From positions 248,001 through 312,000 of the forward strand of contig NZ_JAAAML010000002.1 in assembly GCF_024105735.1 (NCBI RefSeq): a DNA stretch of 64,000 nt. Direction: 5' to 3'. Positions 8,743 to 17,970 of the stretch are shown here, piece after piece. The first letter of the stretch is position 1. Every line of letters starts with the position of its first letter. The notes under the pieces were generated by a model. It saw nothing but the letters and a program-made list of their open reading frames with translations. It was not told the origin of the DNA and made no database searches. The position numbers and the translations under genes are program-made. The DNA comes from Parahoeflea alexandrii. Lineage in GTDB: Bacteria; Pseudomonadota; Alphaproteobacteria; Rhizobiales; Rhizobiaceae.

Positions 8743-9351
8743 TCAGCCGATGGACGGGCTGTTGGCGGAAACCGTCAGATCGATGGTCACGTGACCGGCG
8801 GGCGGCCCGAACCGGCAGAAGGCTTCCTGCAGGGTGGCAAACACCGGCCCCGAATCGCCGATCAGCCGGGTGCAGAAGTTCTTCGACCCGTCAAAACTGC
8901 CGCTCGATTTCAGAAAATCGATGCAGCCCATGATTTCGGCCATGTGGTCGCCCGCGCCCATCACGTAAAGCGAAAACTGCGCCCGGGCGGTCTCGCCGGT
9001 CTGCGGCGCGTCGCCAAGTGCTGCCAGCGCTGCCGCCTGCCGCGAGCCGAGCGGCTCGGACGGATTAGCGAGCGCATTGGTCTGACAGATCGGATCGTCG
9101 GGTTCGCCCGGACAGCCGCGCGACAGCGTCGCCCTGAGCACCACGTGATGCCGGCTGGCAGCGGCCGCCACGTAAAGGTCGCGCAGCGCCGGAAACAGCA
9201 CTTCCGGCGGCCCGACAATCAATGTGGAGATATCGTCGGTCTCGATCCTGAGACGATCGCGATACGGATCAAGCGCCGAAAGCGACGACAGGATCACGTC
9301 CACGAACCCGTCGGTCATGGGGTAAAGGGATACTTGCGCGCCTGCGAACAT
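8743..9351 (-). CDS. YkoF-family thiamine/HMP-binding protein
   Basis: This 202-aa protein begins MFAGAQVSLYPM, like B. subtilis YkoF, which has two ferredoxin-like repeats that bind thiamine and its pyrimidine. The two halves here (about 1-100, and 115-200 around RAQFSLYVMGAGDHMAEI) repeat the same pattern, including a matching QVSLYPM / QFSLYVM strand. It is the first gene after the TPP riboswitch. The Shine-Dalgarno AGGAGG sits 7 nt before the ATG, directly next to the 3' edge of the aptamer. The role is probably soluble binding or delivery of the imported precursor (inference). Confidence 0.87.
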   Translation of the reverse strand: MFAGAQVSLYPMTDGFVDVILSSLSALDPYRDRLRIETDDISTLIVGPPEVLFPALRDLYVAAAASRHHVVLRATLSRGCPGEPDDPICQTNALANPSEPLGSRQAAALAALGDAPQTGETARAQFSLYVMGAGDHMAEIMGCIDFLKSSGSFDGSKNFCTRLIGDSGPVFATLQEAFCRFGPPAGHVTIDLTVSANSPSIG

Positions 9352-9360
9352 CTTGATTCC

Positions 9361-9457
9361 TCCTTGCTACGCTGGCATTATCCAGATCAGCTTCGAGGGT
9401 CCGTGGGCTTGGCGCCCGCATCTCAGCCGCGGCTCTACGCGGCACCCCTGTGGTGAG
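9361..9457 (-). promoter_or_regulatory. TPP riboswitch (THI element)
   Basis: Read on the minus strand this contains ACAGGGGTGCC, GCTGAGAT, and the near-invariant 3' half CTGATCTGGATAATGCCAGC GTAGCAAGGA, the hallmarks of the thiamine pyrophosphate aptamer (J2/3 CUGAGA and the P4/P5 arm). It lies immediately upstream of the YkoF-thiXZY operon. Because the aptamer's 3' strand abuts the AGGAGG ribosome binding site, ligand binding most likely blocks translation initiation; no terminator hairpin is visible between aptamer and gene. Confidence 0.96.
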
Positions 9458-9461
9458 GCGT

Positions 9462-9489
9462 ATTCAACAGGCTTTGCATGCAAATGCAA
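9462..9489 (-). promoter_or_regulatory. possible promoter of the riboswitch operon
   Basis: On the minus strand TTGCAT and TTGAAT are separated by 16 bp and end a few bases before the aptamer. The spacing fits a housekeeping promoter, but the match is only moderate and is based on position and consensus alone. Confidence 0.35.
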
Positions 9490-9658
9490 GTGCTTTCGTT
9501 CGCCGCCGCGACAGATTTTTCTGCCGCCTTCGCAACGACATTGCCAGCGCTTCGGCTGCATTCAAGGCTGCGGGTTGGAGCAAAGTCGCCGTGTCAACAA
9601 ACGGGTAAACGAGCCACCAAGACCATCGTGTGCCGGCCCGGCTTGCGGCAACACCGCC

Positions 9659-11311
9659 TTACAGGCTGGCCCTGCCCCGGCGTGCGCGGCGGTCGCCCGC
9701 ATTGCCGCTTTCGGCAGGCCCATCGCCAGCTATGCCGTCAAGATGCTCGCCCCAGACGATATCCGTGTTGCGTCCGGAAATCTTGGCCCGGTAAAGTGCG
9801 ACGTCAGCTGCCTTTGTGCACTCCGTGAGCGATGTTCCGGCCTGGGGAGCAAGTGCAATGCCGGCCGAGAAGGACAATGCGACGCCCTTCAGTTCCACAA
9901 TGGTGTGGGTGGCAAGTTCGTGCCGCCACCGGGCACATCGTTCGAGCGCCTGATCGCGCGTCGTGGCCGGCAGCACGACGAGGAATTCCTCGCCGCCATG
10001 ACGGAACGCCAATTCCGAGCCGTGCAGGCTGTCGCTGAGGATGCTTGCGAAACTCGACAGAACCTTGTCTCCGACATCGTGCCCGTACCGGTCATTGACC
10101 TGCTTGAAGTAATCGAGATCCAGGACGATCAGCGATACCGGCGCCTCCTCGCTCGCGCTGGATATAACGGGCGGGATGACGGTGCTGGCGTGACGCCGAT
10201 TGTAAAGGCCGGTCAGGTGATCGTGAAAGGCCTGCTGTTCGAGCTGTTCCTGCAGGCGCAGGTTTTCCTCAAGCCGCAGCTTCAGCGCCTGCCCGGCATC
10301 CGCGAGGCTTTTCTGCGCGGCTTCGCGCACTGTGACGTCGCGCAACACAACCATGACGCTGCCTTGCCGGCCCCAGCGCTCCAGCGGCTGCGCGGATACC
10401 TCGAAAATCGTCTCCATTGCCTCGAAATGGATGATCGGCTTCGTCGATTCGGCCTGGGTATCTCTTGCGATAAAGGCCATCAGCGGGTGGGAAGGCGGAA
10501 GCTTCGTCCCCACGGTTTCGGCACTGAACCCTGTCAGCTTCTCTGCCGCGGGATTGGTCTCGAGAACCAGACCGCTTGGATCAAGCACAATGATCGGATC
10601 GCGCAGAATCGAGAAAATGATGTCCCGGGCAATCGGCGGTGCAATGAACAGCTTTCCGCGATGTTGCGCGAAGAGCACGGCCATCACCGTCGCGCTGAAG
10701 GCGAAGGGCGTCGGGTCATCGTTGAAGAGCCGGAATTCGAACAGCACGAAAGCCGCGTTGCATCCCCACGGTACGCATGTTGCGATCAGGAGCGCCACCA
10801 TTTGACGCCTGTGCAGACGAGCGGCGCGCTTCAATTGGGAAATCGACATCAGGCAGGCAAGCAGCATGCACAGATACATCCCCCCCAACAGCGCGTAGAA
10901 CAGCCATCCGTGCGAAAAGCTCGGACGTTCTTCGTTGACGACGCCGGTATAGATCCAGTGATGATAGCCATCCGTCAGGGCGGCCAAACCGGCGAGCGCG
11001 CTGATCACAAGCATGATCGTGATTGGCAGGCGCCTGGTGACCTGGCTGAAGCCTGCATGGTCGAGAAATCCTGCCGACCAGAACAGCGGTGTCGCGACGA
11101 TACCGAACCAGGCCAGCCTGCTGAACAGGATCTTGTCCGACAGCTCCTCGCTGTTGAGGCGGAGCACGACCATGGCGATCCACCAGACCGATGCCACGGC
11201 AGCCAAGCCGAAGGCCACTCGCCCCGGTGCTTGCGGCGATGTGATGATTCGCCCGACCACGAGGATCGCGAGCAACGCGATCACAAGCAGGATCGGGGTC
11301 GAAAAGCTCAT
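9659..11311 (-). CDS. membrane diguanylate cyclase (7TM-PAS-GGDEF)
   Basis: This 550-aa protein makes cyclic di-GMP, a second messenger for surface attachment and motility. The N-terminal 210 or so residues form seven membrane helices of the histidine-kinase 7TM sensor type. A PAS domain follows (about 220-330, IIVLDPSGLVLETNPAAEKLTGF), then a coiled linker and a GGDEF domain. The catalytic site is GGEEF near 439-443, a functional variant. The inhibitory site upstream reads HGSE instead of RxxD, so product inhibition may be absent. The ATG at 11311 is preferred because AAGGA lies just upstream; an in-frame TTG at 11329 is an alternative. No EAL domain is present. Confidence 0.9.
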   Translation of the reverse strand: MSFSTPILLVIALLAILVVGRIITSPQAPGRVAFGLAAVASVWWIAMVVLRLNSEELSDKILFSRLAWFGIVATPLFWSAGFLDHAGFSQVTRRLPITIMLVISALAGLAALTDGYHHWIYTGVVNEERPSFSHGWLFYALLGGMYLCMLLACLMSISQLKRAARLHRRQMVALLIATCVPWGCNAAFVLFEFRLFNDDPTPFAFSATVMAVLFAQHRGKLFIAPPIARDIIFSILRDPIIVLDPSGLVLETNPAAEKLTGFSAETVGTKLPPSHPLMAFIARDTQAESTKPIIHFEAMETIFEVSAQPLERWGRQGSVMVVLRDVTVREAAQKSLADAGQALKLRLEENLRLQEQLEQQAFHDHLTGLYNRRHASTVIPPVISSASEEAPVSLIVLDLDYFKQVNDRYGHDVGDKVLSSFASILSDSLHGSELAFRHGGEEFLVVLPATTRDQALERCARWRHELATHTIVELKGVALSFSAGIALAPQAGTSLTECTKAADVALYRAKISGRNTDIVWGEHLDGIAGDGPAESGNAGDRRARRGRASL

Positions 11312-11589
11312 TGTCAGTCCTTCAGGCAATCGGGCAGCGCGGGCTCACTGCGCGCTGTCCATTTACTTCTGATCCAGTCATAACCGCGTTTTCCTAATGA
11401 AGCTTTGCCATGAGCCGAAATATCTCGCGGGCTATCAGATCTGGCCCGGCCAAGAACTGCATTTCTGCAAAAGGGCCAGAGATTGCAGCGAGCCTGCTGC
11501 AACCGTACGGCAGTCGGTGGCAGCGCAACCCTCTTATCCCGCAACCCTCTTCTCTTGAACCCTTCCGCCGCCCCACCATATCTCCCACC

Positions 11590-12669
11590 ATGAAACGTCG
11601 CTCCTTTCTCAAGTTTTCAGCACTCGCGGCCCTTTTCGGGGTTGGCGCATCAGGGACCGCCATGGCTGTCGCACGCAATTCCAATCCCTATCATTCCGGT
11701 CCGCTCAGCGATCATTTCGACGGGGTGCGGTTCTTCAACCCTGACGGCGCGGAGCCCAAGGGGTTTTCCGATCTGTTGAAATGGAAATTCGGCGGCAACC
11801 AGGCAAGCTGGCCCAGATCCGTCAAGAGCCCGTTCGCGCCAGCCCGCCCGGAGCCGCGCGTGGAAGGCGACCGGTTGCGCATCACCATGGTCGGCCATGC
11901 CACCATGCTGATCCAGACCGCCGGGCTCAACATCCTTACCGATCCGGTCTGGTCGGACCGCGCCAGCCCGCTCTCCTTTGCCGGGCCGAAGCGCGTCACC
12001 GCACCCGGCATCGCCTTCGAGGACCTGCCAGACATCGATCTGGTGCTGCTCAGCCACAACCACTACGACCACCTCGACCTGGTAACCCTGGCGCGGCTGA
12101 GACTGGCGCACAATCCGCTGGTCATCACGCCCCTTGGCAATGACGCCATCATCAAGTCGCACGTTCCCACCATGCGGGTGATGACGGGCGATTGGGGCCA
12201 GTCGATCAAGTCAGGCCCGGCGACAGTGCATTTCGAACCGTGCCATCACTGGTCGGCGCGCGGCGTCAACGACCGCTCGATGGCGCTCTGGGCGGCCTTC
12301 GTGCTCGAAACCCCGGGCGGCAAGATCCTGCATATAGGCGACACCGGCTTCGACAACGGCCGGCCTTACAGGAATGCCCGCGAGCGCCATGGCAGCTTCC
12401 GCGCCGCGATCCTGCCGGTCGGCGCCTACGAGCCGCGCTGGTTCATGAAGGACCAGCACCAGAACCCGGACGAGGCAATCGATGGTTTCCTGCTGTCGGG
12501 CGCCGAATTTGCGCTTGGCCATCACTGGGGCACGTTCCAGCTCACCGACGAGGGCCGCGACGCGCCCGCCGAGGTGCTGCAGGCCAGGCTCGCCGAGAAA
12601 GGCGTTTCCAGGGACCGCTTCCGGCCGCTGCATGTCGGCGAAGCCTGGGAACATCCGCTGACCGCCTGA
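11590..12669 (+). CDS. Tat-exported MBL-fold metallo-hydrolase (NAPE-PLD/UlaG-like)
   Basis: This 359-aa protein begins KRRSFLKFS, a twin-arginine motif, followed by a hydrophobic stretch ending AMA, so it is probably folded in the cytoplasm and exported by Tat. The metal site HNHYDH is at 156-161. Further ligands are likely in the later FEPCHHWSARG, HIGDTGFD and LGHHWGTFQL blocks. The arrangement matches the lactamase_B_2 / NAPE-phospholipase D group, which often acts on lipid phosphodiesters. The substrate is unknown. Longer in-frame starts upstream would bury the Tat signal, so 11590 is chosen, though its ribosome binding site is weak. Confidence 0.88.
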   Translation: MKRRSFLKFSALAALFGVGASGTAMAVARNSNPYHSGPLSDHFDGVRFFNPDGAEPKGFSDLLKWKFGGNQASWPRSVKSPFAPARPEPRVEGDRLRITMVGHATMLIQTAGLNILTDPVWSDRASPLSFAGPKRVTAPGIAFEDLPDIDLVLLSHNHYDHLDLVTLARLRLAHNPLVITPLGNDAIIKSHVPTMRVMTGDWGQSIKSGPATVHFEPCHHWSARGVNDRSMALWAAFVLETPGGKILHIGDTGFDNGRPYRNARERHGSFRAAILPVGAYEPRWFMKDQHQNPDEAIDGFLLSGAEFALGHHWGTFQLTDEGRDAPAEVLQARLAEKGVSRDRFRPLHVGEAWEHPLTA

Positions 12670-12805
12670 CCGGCAATTCGGCATGCCTGATCCGCAAGAC
12701 AGTTGGACAGGCACGCAACAACGTGTATGCATCGCCCACGCCGGTTCCTCTCAAACGGCGATACCGCACATCCCGTCTCGTCAATTCTGCTAGGAACACT
12801 TTGCC

Positions 12806-13225
12806 ATGGCTCTCAGACTGGTTCTCATGCTGGCTGGTGCCATCATCATCTATCTCGGCCTTGATCTCGGTCTGGGCGGAATGCGCACCCTGGGCTGGCA
12901 GGGTTCGACCGATTTCATCACCGTCACCGACCCCGCGCGGTTTGCCGTGCAGGACAATCACGCCCGCTTTGTTGGCGGTGTCTGGCTTGGCGTCGGACTT
13001 GTGCTGCTCGCCGGCTCCTTCGCTGTCGCCCGTTTCCGCACCGCGTTGATCGCCATGTGCGCGCTGGTTTTCGTCGGCGGGTTGATGCGGATTGCCTCCG
13101 GCGATACCGATACCATTCTCGCCATGCAGGTGCTGCCGTCGCTGCTGGCCGAACTGGTGCTTTTCCCTGCCCTCGGCTTTTGGCTTTTCAGGACGCAACC
13201 CGGAACCCGCGCCGACGCCCGATAG
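12806..13225 (+). CDS. DUF4345 family small membrane protein
   Basis: This 139-aa protein of unknown function has four predicted membrane helices (about 4-24, 55-76, 80-97 and 108-128). The family landmarks DNHARFVGGVWLG and the conserved GLMRIASG follow the first and third helices. AGGAAC before the ATG fits a ribosome binding site. It stands alone between the metallo-hydrolase and dapF. Confidence 0.8.
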   Translation: MALRLVLMLAGAIIIYLGLDLGLGGMRTLGWQGSTDFITVTDPARFAVQDNHARFVGGVWLGVGLVLLAGSFAVARFRTALIAMCALVFVGGLMRIASGDTDTILAMQVLPSLLAELVLFPALGFWLFRTQPGTRADAR

Positions 13226-13291
13226 GCGCCGGCACTGGTAATCACGCGGCTTTTCAGCCATATAGAGCCCGAGCAACAACGGGTGCACGCG

Positions 13292-14170
13292 ATGGGATCG
13301 ATGGTTCCTTTTGCCAAGATGAACGGACTGGGCAACGACATTGTCGTCATCGACATGCGTGGCAGAACTGATGCCGTGACCGCAGAGGCCGCCATTGCGC
13401 TGGCAAGCGGCGACCGCACCGGTTTCGACCAGATCATGGCAATCCACGACACCGATATCGACGGCGTGGATTACCGCATCGACATTCTCAACCGCGACGG
13501 CTCCCGCTCCCAGGCCTGCGGCAACGGCACACGATGCGTTGTCCAGGCGCTCGCCTCGGAAACCGGACGCAAGAGTTTCACCTTCAAGACGCTTGCCGGC
13601 ATCCTGACCGCCGAAGAGCATGAAGACGGGCTGATTTCGGTCGACATGGGCGTGCCCGAATTCCGTTGGGACCGGATCCCGCTGGCCGAAGAGTTTTATG
13701 ACACCACCCGCATCGAGTTGCAGGTCGGACCGATCGACGACCCGGTGCTGCATTCGCCTTCGGTGATGTCGATCGGCAACCCGCACGCCATCTTCTGGGT
13801 CAAGGAGGACGTCTGGTCCTATGATCTCGAGCGCTTCGGGCCTCTGCTGGAAAATCACCCGATCTTTCCCGAACGCGCCAATATCTCGATTGCCCGGGTC
13901 CTGAATGACCAGACGCTTGATCTTCGGACCTGGGAACGCGGTGTCGGCCTCACCCGCGCCTGTGGCTCGGCCGCCTGTGCCGCCGCGGTCTGCGCCGCGC
14001 GCACCGATCGCACCCGCCGGCGCGTGACCGTCAATGTGCCCGGCGGCCCGCTTCACATAGACTGGCGCGCCTCCAACCACGTGATCATGACCGGACCGGC
14101 GGAATGGGAATTCTCGGGAACCGTCGATCCGCTGACCGGAGACTGGAAGGCGGACGAGGCGGCGGCGTGA
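13292..14170 (+). CDS. dapF: diaminopimelate epimerase
   Basis: DapF converts LL- to meso-diaminopimelate for lysine and peptidoglycan synthesis. The 292-aa product has [10 protein letters not shown] near the start and both catalytic cysteines, in ACGNGTRC and [10 protein letters not shown]. The start is uncertain among GTG 13283, ATG 13292 and ATG 13301; 13292 gives [10 protein letters not shown], while family alignment would also accept 13301. Its stop overlaps the mtaB start by 4 nt, beginning a plus-strand operon through ftsY. Confidence 0.96.
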   Translation: MGSMVPFAKMNGLGNDIVVIDMRGRTDAVTAEAAIALASGDRTGFDQIMAIHDTDIDGVDYRIDILNRDGSRSQACGNGTRCVVQALASETGRKSFTFKTLAGILTAEEHEDGLISVDMGVPEFRWDRIPLAEEFYDTTRIELQVGPIDDPVLHSPSVMSIGNPHAIFWVKEDVWSYDLERFGPLLENHPIFPERANISIARVLNDQTLDLRTWERGVGLTRACGSAACAAAVCAARTDRTRRRVTVNVPGGPLHIDWRASNHVIMTGPAEWEFSGTVDPLTGDWKADEAAA

Positions 14171-15471
14171 GCGGCGTTCGCGTTCTTACCCTCGGCTGCC
14201 GGCTCAACACCTACGAATCGGAAACCATGCGCAAGGCCGCCGAAACGGCGGGCCTCAACAACGCCATCCTGGTCAACACCTGCGCGGTAACCGCCGACGC
14301 GGTGCGACAGGCGCGCCAGACCATCCGGCGGGCACGCCGCGACAATCCGCACGCCCGCATCGTGGTTTCGGGTTGCGCCGCCCAGACCGAACCCGAAACA
14401 TTTGCCGCCATGGACGAGGTCGATGCGGTGATCGGCAACGACGCCAAGGGCCAGGCCGCGACCTATCGCGGTCTGCCCGATTTCGGCGTCTCCCATAGCG
14501 AGAAGATCCGCGTCAACGACATCATGTCGGTACGCGAGACCGCGCCGCAGATGATCGAGGCGGTCGAAGGCCATGCCCGGGCTTTCGTGCAGGTGCAGAA
14601 CGGCTGCGATCATCGCTGCACCTTTTGCATCATCCCCTATGGCCGCGGCAATTCCCGCTCGGTGCCGATGGGGGCGGTGGTCAGCCAGATCGAAAAACTG
14701 GTCGGCAACGGCTACCAGGAAGTCGTCATCACCGGTGTCGACGCCACCAGCTACGGCGCCGACCTGCCGGGAGGCCCGACCCTCGGTACTCTGGCCAGGA
14801 CCATTCTCAAACAGGTACCTGACCTCAAGCGATTGCGGCTTTCGTCGATCGATTCGATCGAGGTGGACAAAGCCCTGATGGACCTGATTGCCAATGAACC
14901 GCGTTTCATGCCGCATCTGCACCTGTCGCTGCAGCATGGCGACGACCTGATCCTCAAGCGCATGAAGCGGCGGCACAGCCGCGACGATGCGGTTCAATTC
15001 TGCCGCCAGGTGCGGGACTTGCGGCCAGGCTTTGCGTTCGGCGCCGACCTGATCGCCGGCTTTCCGACCGAGACCGAGGAAATGTTCGCCCGTTCGCTCG
15101 ACATCGTCGAGGAATGCGGCCTGGCATTCCTGCATGTCTTTCCCTATTCGCCGCGGCAGGGAACTCCGGCGGCGCGCATGCCGCAGCTTGATCGCGCGCT
15201 CATCAAGCAACGCGCGGCGCGCTTGAGGGAACGCGGTGAACAGGCCTATGATGCCCATCTCTCGGCGATGGCGGCGGCGGCTGAAACACATAGGGTTATG
15301 GTCGAGTTTTCCGGCACGGCGCGGACAGAAAATTTCACCCCGGTGGTTGCGCCCGGCGCGCCACGGGGCCAGATGGCGCTGGTAAGGGTCAGTGGCCGCA
15401 CCGCAGATCACCTGACCGGCGAGATCGCCGTAACGGATCATATGGAAATCGCAGACGTCGCCGCAGGCTGA
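14167..15471 (+). CDS. mtaB: tRNA t6A37 methylthiotransferase MtaB
   Basis: This radical-SAM enzyme adds a methylthio group to t6A37 in ANN-decoding tRNAs. The 434-aa product has the N-terminal [4Fe-4S] cysteines in [17 protein letters not shown] and SGCAAQ, then the radical-SAM motif [20 protein letters not shown]-like segment closes the protein. The GTG at 14167 within GTGA overlaps the dapF stop, and begins exactly at the conserved [11 protein letters not shown]. Its substrate modification is made by TsaD, encoded at 59.2 kb. Confidence 0.94.
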   Translation: MSGVRVLTLGCRLNTYESETMRKAAETAGLNNAILVNTCAVTADAVRQARQTIRRARRDNPHARIVVSGCAAQTEPETFAAMDEVDAVIGNDAKGQAATYRGLPDFGVSHSEKIRVNDIMSVRETAPQMIEAVEGHARAFVQVQNGCDHRCTFCIIPYGRGNSRSVPMGAVVSQIEKLVGNGYQEVVITGVDATSYGADLPGGPTLGTLARTILKQVPDLKRLRLSSIDSIEVDKALMDLIANEPRFMPHLHLSLQHGDDLILKRMKRRHSRDDAVQFCRQVRDLRPGFAFGADLIAGFPTETEEMFARSLDIVEECGLAFLHVFPYSPRQGTPAARMPQLDRALIKQRAARLRERGEQAYDAHLSAMAAAAETHRVMVEFSGTARTENFTPVVAPGAPRGQMALVRVSGRTADHLTGEIAVTDHMEIADVAAG

Positions 15472-15495
15472 CGCGCAACAAGATACAGGACCGGA

Positions 15496-17235
15496 ATGGC
15501 GCTCAACTTCATCAAAAAGGTTTTCTCCTTCGGGCGGAACAAGGAAGAGGCGCCGGCGCCCGAACCCGCCGAGGAAACGTCAGCCCAACCCGCCGGCGAA
15601 GAACCGGTGACAGACGACGCAGCGGCTACCGGACAGGCCTTCCCACGCGACGGCGAGATGCAGTTCACACCGGAAACAGCGGCTGGAAACGCCGGTGAAA
15701 CTCCGGCACCGGCGGATGAATCCCATGCCGGCGAGCCGCCGCTCCCAGCCTCTGCCACCGATGCTGACGCCGGTACCGTCGAAAGCTCTCCCAGGAATGA
15801 CGACGCTGCCGCGGATACAAGCAAGGCGGCCGAGGAAGGCGTCGCGCCCGATGCACTTGCCTCCGATCCCTCGCTTCCCGCCGCCCCCGCGCCCGACGCG
15901 GGAACCGCACTGGAAGCGCGAGACCAGGAGCCGTCCGGTACAGCGGCCAGCGAAAGCCTGCCTGACGACGGCGGCGCCATGCAATTCACCCCCGAGACGG
16001 CCGGCAACGCCGCGCCCCCGACGCCTGCGCCCGCTGATGAAGATCATGCCGGAGAACCGCCCCTCCCGGTCGACGCCAGCAGCCCGGCCGCGACCGGCGT
16101 GCCCGAAGGCAGCGGTACCGGCTCCACGGACGAGGTTCAGCAGGCACCCGAGGATCTCACCGCTGATCCGGCGATCCCGCCCGCGCCTGAGCCGCAAGCA
16201 GAACCCGTAGCCAGCTCAGAACCCTCAGCCACCTCGGAGCCGCGCAGGCTCGTGGTCCGCGACACGGTCTCGCAGGCGGAGCCGGAAAAGGCGCCCGAAC
16301 CGGTCGTCGAAGACCGAGGAAACTGGTGGCAGCGCCTGCGCCAGGGCCTGTCGCGCACCTCGGGCCAGCTCACCGGCCAGATCACCGGCATCTTCACCAA
16401 GCGCAAGCTCGACGAGGAGACGCTCGAGGAGCTCGAAGACATCCTGCTGCAGGCCGATCTCGGCGTCGAGACCGCGATGCGGATCACCGACGCACTGTCC
16501 TCGACCCGCTACGGCAAGGACATCTCTCCGGCCGAAGTCCAGAAGGTGATGGCCGACGAGATCACCAGGGTTCTGGGTCCTGTGGCAAGACCGCTGGAGC
16601 TTGACCTCAGCCACAAGCCGCATGTCATTCTGGTGGTCGGCGTCAACGGCACCGGCAAGACCACCACCATCGGCAAGCTCGCAGCCAAGCTCAGCTCCGG
16701 CGGGCTGAAAGTCACGCTTGCAGCCGGCGATACCTTCCGTGCGGCCGCCATCGAGCAGCTCAAGATCTGGGGTGAGCGCACCGGTTCGAAAGTGGTCTCG
16801 ACCCGGCTCGGCGCCGATGCTGCCGGCCTTGCCTACGAGGCCTTCGAGACCGCCCGCGAGGATGGCGCCGACGTGCTGATCATTGACACCGCCGGCCGCC
16901 TGCAGAACCGCACCGAGCTGATGGACGAGCTCGCCAAGGTGGTGCGCGTCATCGGCAAGCTCGATCCGGAGGCGCCGCACACCGTGCTGCAGACGCTTGA
17001 TGCGACCACCGGCCAGAATGCCTTGAACCAGGTCGAGATCTTCAAGAACGTCGCCGGCGTCAACGGCCTGGTGATGACCAAGCTCGACGGCACCGCCCGC
17101 GGCGGCATTCTCGTTGCCATCGCCGCCAAGCACAGACTGCCGGTCTACTTCGTCGGTGTCGGCGAAGGCGTGGACGACCTCGAACCCTTTGAGGCGGCCG
17201 ATTTCGCCTCGGCAATCGCCGGAGAACCAAAATGA
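15496..17235 (+). CDS. ftsY: SRP receptor FtsY with long duplicated acidic N-terminus
   Basis: FtsY is the membrane-associated GTPase that receives SRP-ribosome complexes. The 579-aa product begins [15 protein letters not shown], an amphipathic basic helix suited to lipid binding. Residues 15-270 form a low-complexity acidic Pro/Ala/Glu region, and the NG domain follows from about 275. The G motifs are [18 protein letters not shown] and [10 protein letters not shown]. The acidic region contains an internal duplication: residues 55-84 reappear at 162-191, and 121-136 resemble 221-236. It is in an operon with mtaB before it and ispZ overlapping by 4 nt after it. Confidence 0.96.
   Translation: MALNFIKKVFSFGRNKEEAPAPEPAEETSAQPAGEEPVTDDAAATGQAFPRDGEMQFTPETAAGNAGETPAPADESHAGEPPLPASATDADAGTVESSPRNDDAAADTSKAAEEGVAPDALASDPSLPAAPAPDAGTALEARDQEPSGTAASESLPDDGGAMQFTPETAGNAAPPTPAPADEDHAGEPPLPVDASSPAATGVPEGSGTGSTDEVQQAPEDLTADPAIPPAPEPQAEPVASSEPSATSEPRRLVVRDTVSQAEPEKAPEPVVEDRGNWWQRLRQGLSRTSGQLTGQITGIFTKRKLDEETLEELEDILLQADLGVETAMRITDALSSTRYGKDISPAEVQKVMADEITRVLGPVARPLELDLSHKPHVILVVGVNGTGKTTTIGKLAAKLSSGGLKVTLAAGDTFRAAAIEQLKIWGERTGSKVVSTRLGADAAGLAYEAFETAREDGADVLIIDTAGRLQNRTELMDELAKVVRVIGKLDPEAPHTVLQTLDATTGQNALNQVEIFKNVAGVNGLVMTKLDGTARGGILVAIAAKHRLPVYFVGVGEGVDDLEPFEAADFASAIAGEPK
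15658..16068 (+). repeat. internal duplication in ftsY acidic region
   Basis: Codons at 15658-15747 and 15979-16068 encode near-identical 30-residue modules starting MQFTPETA and ending HAGEPPLP, 107 codons apart. A second pair, near 15856 and 16156, encodes [13 protein letters not shown] and [13 protein letters not shown]. Together they indicate a roughly 100-codon tandem duplication that has since diverged. Confidence 0.85.
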
Positions 17236-17945
17236 ACGACCGCAACAGCACAACACCCCGGCCAGCGGATCCGGAGGCCGGCGACACGGCACCGCACATT
17301 TTCGAAAGCGATCCCAACGCCCCCGACCGCAAGCGCATCAATCCGCTGCTGAAGATGGTGCTGGAACTGGGACCGCTCCTGGTCTTCTTCTTCGCCAATG
17401 CGCGCGGCGAATGGATTGCCGAGCGGGTGCCGTTCCTGGCCGATATCGGCGGCCCGATCTTCGTCGGCACCGCCTGCTTCATGATCGCCACCGCGATCGC
17501 GCTGAGTGTCTCCTGGGCGCTGACCCGCACCCTGCCGATCATGCCGCTGCTCTCGGGTGTCATCGTGCTGGTCTTCGGCGCCCTGACGCTCTGGCTCCAG
17601 GATGAGATCTTCATCAAGGTCAAGCCCACGATCATCAACACCATGTTCGGTGTCATCCTTCTCGGCGGACTCCTCTTCAAGAAGTCCTTTCTGGGCTACG
17701 TGTTCGATTCCGCCTTCCGTCTCGACGCCGAGGGGTGGCGCATCCTGACCATGCGTTGGGGCCTGTATTTCCTTCTGATGGCGGTGGTCAACGAAGTCAT
17801 CTGGCGCAATTTCTCCACGGACTTCTGGATCGCCTTCAAGGTCTGGGGCAACATGCCGCTGTCGATCGTCTTCACCATCATGCAGCTTCCGCTGATGCAG
17901 CGGCATGCCCTGCCGGAAGAGGATGAGGAAAAGGCGAAGGGTTAG
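17232..17945 (+). CDS. ispZ: septation protein A / YciB-type membrane protein
   Basis: This 237-aa inner-membrane protein of the IspZ/YciB family is involved in normal cell division and envelope synthesis. A charged N-terminus of about 40 residues precedes five or six helices. Family motifs include [35 protein letters not shown] and [16 protein letters not shown]. The ATG overlaps the ftsY stop (ATGA), a conserved alphaproteobacterial arrangement. The C-terminal EEDEEKAKG tail is cytosolic. Confidence 0.93.
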   Translation: MNDRNSTTPRPADPEAGDTAPHIFESDPNAPDRKRINPLLKMVLELGPLLVFFFANARGEWIAERVPFLADIGGPIFVGTACFMIATAIALSVSWALTRTLPIMPLLSGVIVLVFGALTLWLQDEIFIKVKPTIINTMFGVILLGGLLFKKSFLGYVFDSAFRLDAEGWRILTMRWGLYFLLMAVVNEVIWRNFSTDFWIAFKVWGNMPLSIVFTIMQLPLMQRHALPEEDEEKAKG

Positions 17946-17970
17946 AAACGCCGCGAGGGTCACGACGGGA

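Noticed and set aside
9353-11383. A 676-codon plus-strand frame opposite the diguanylate cyclase gene
   Set aside because: The cyclase on the other strand has complete catalytic motifs; this frame has none, and it crosses the riboswitch.
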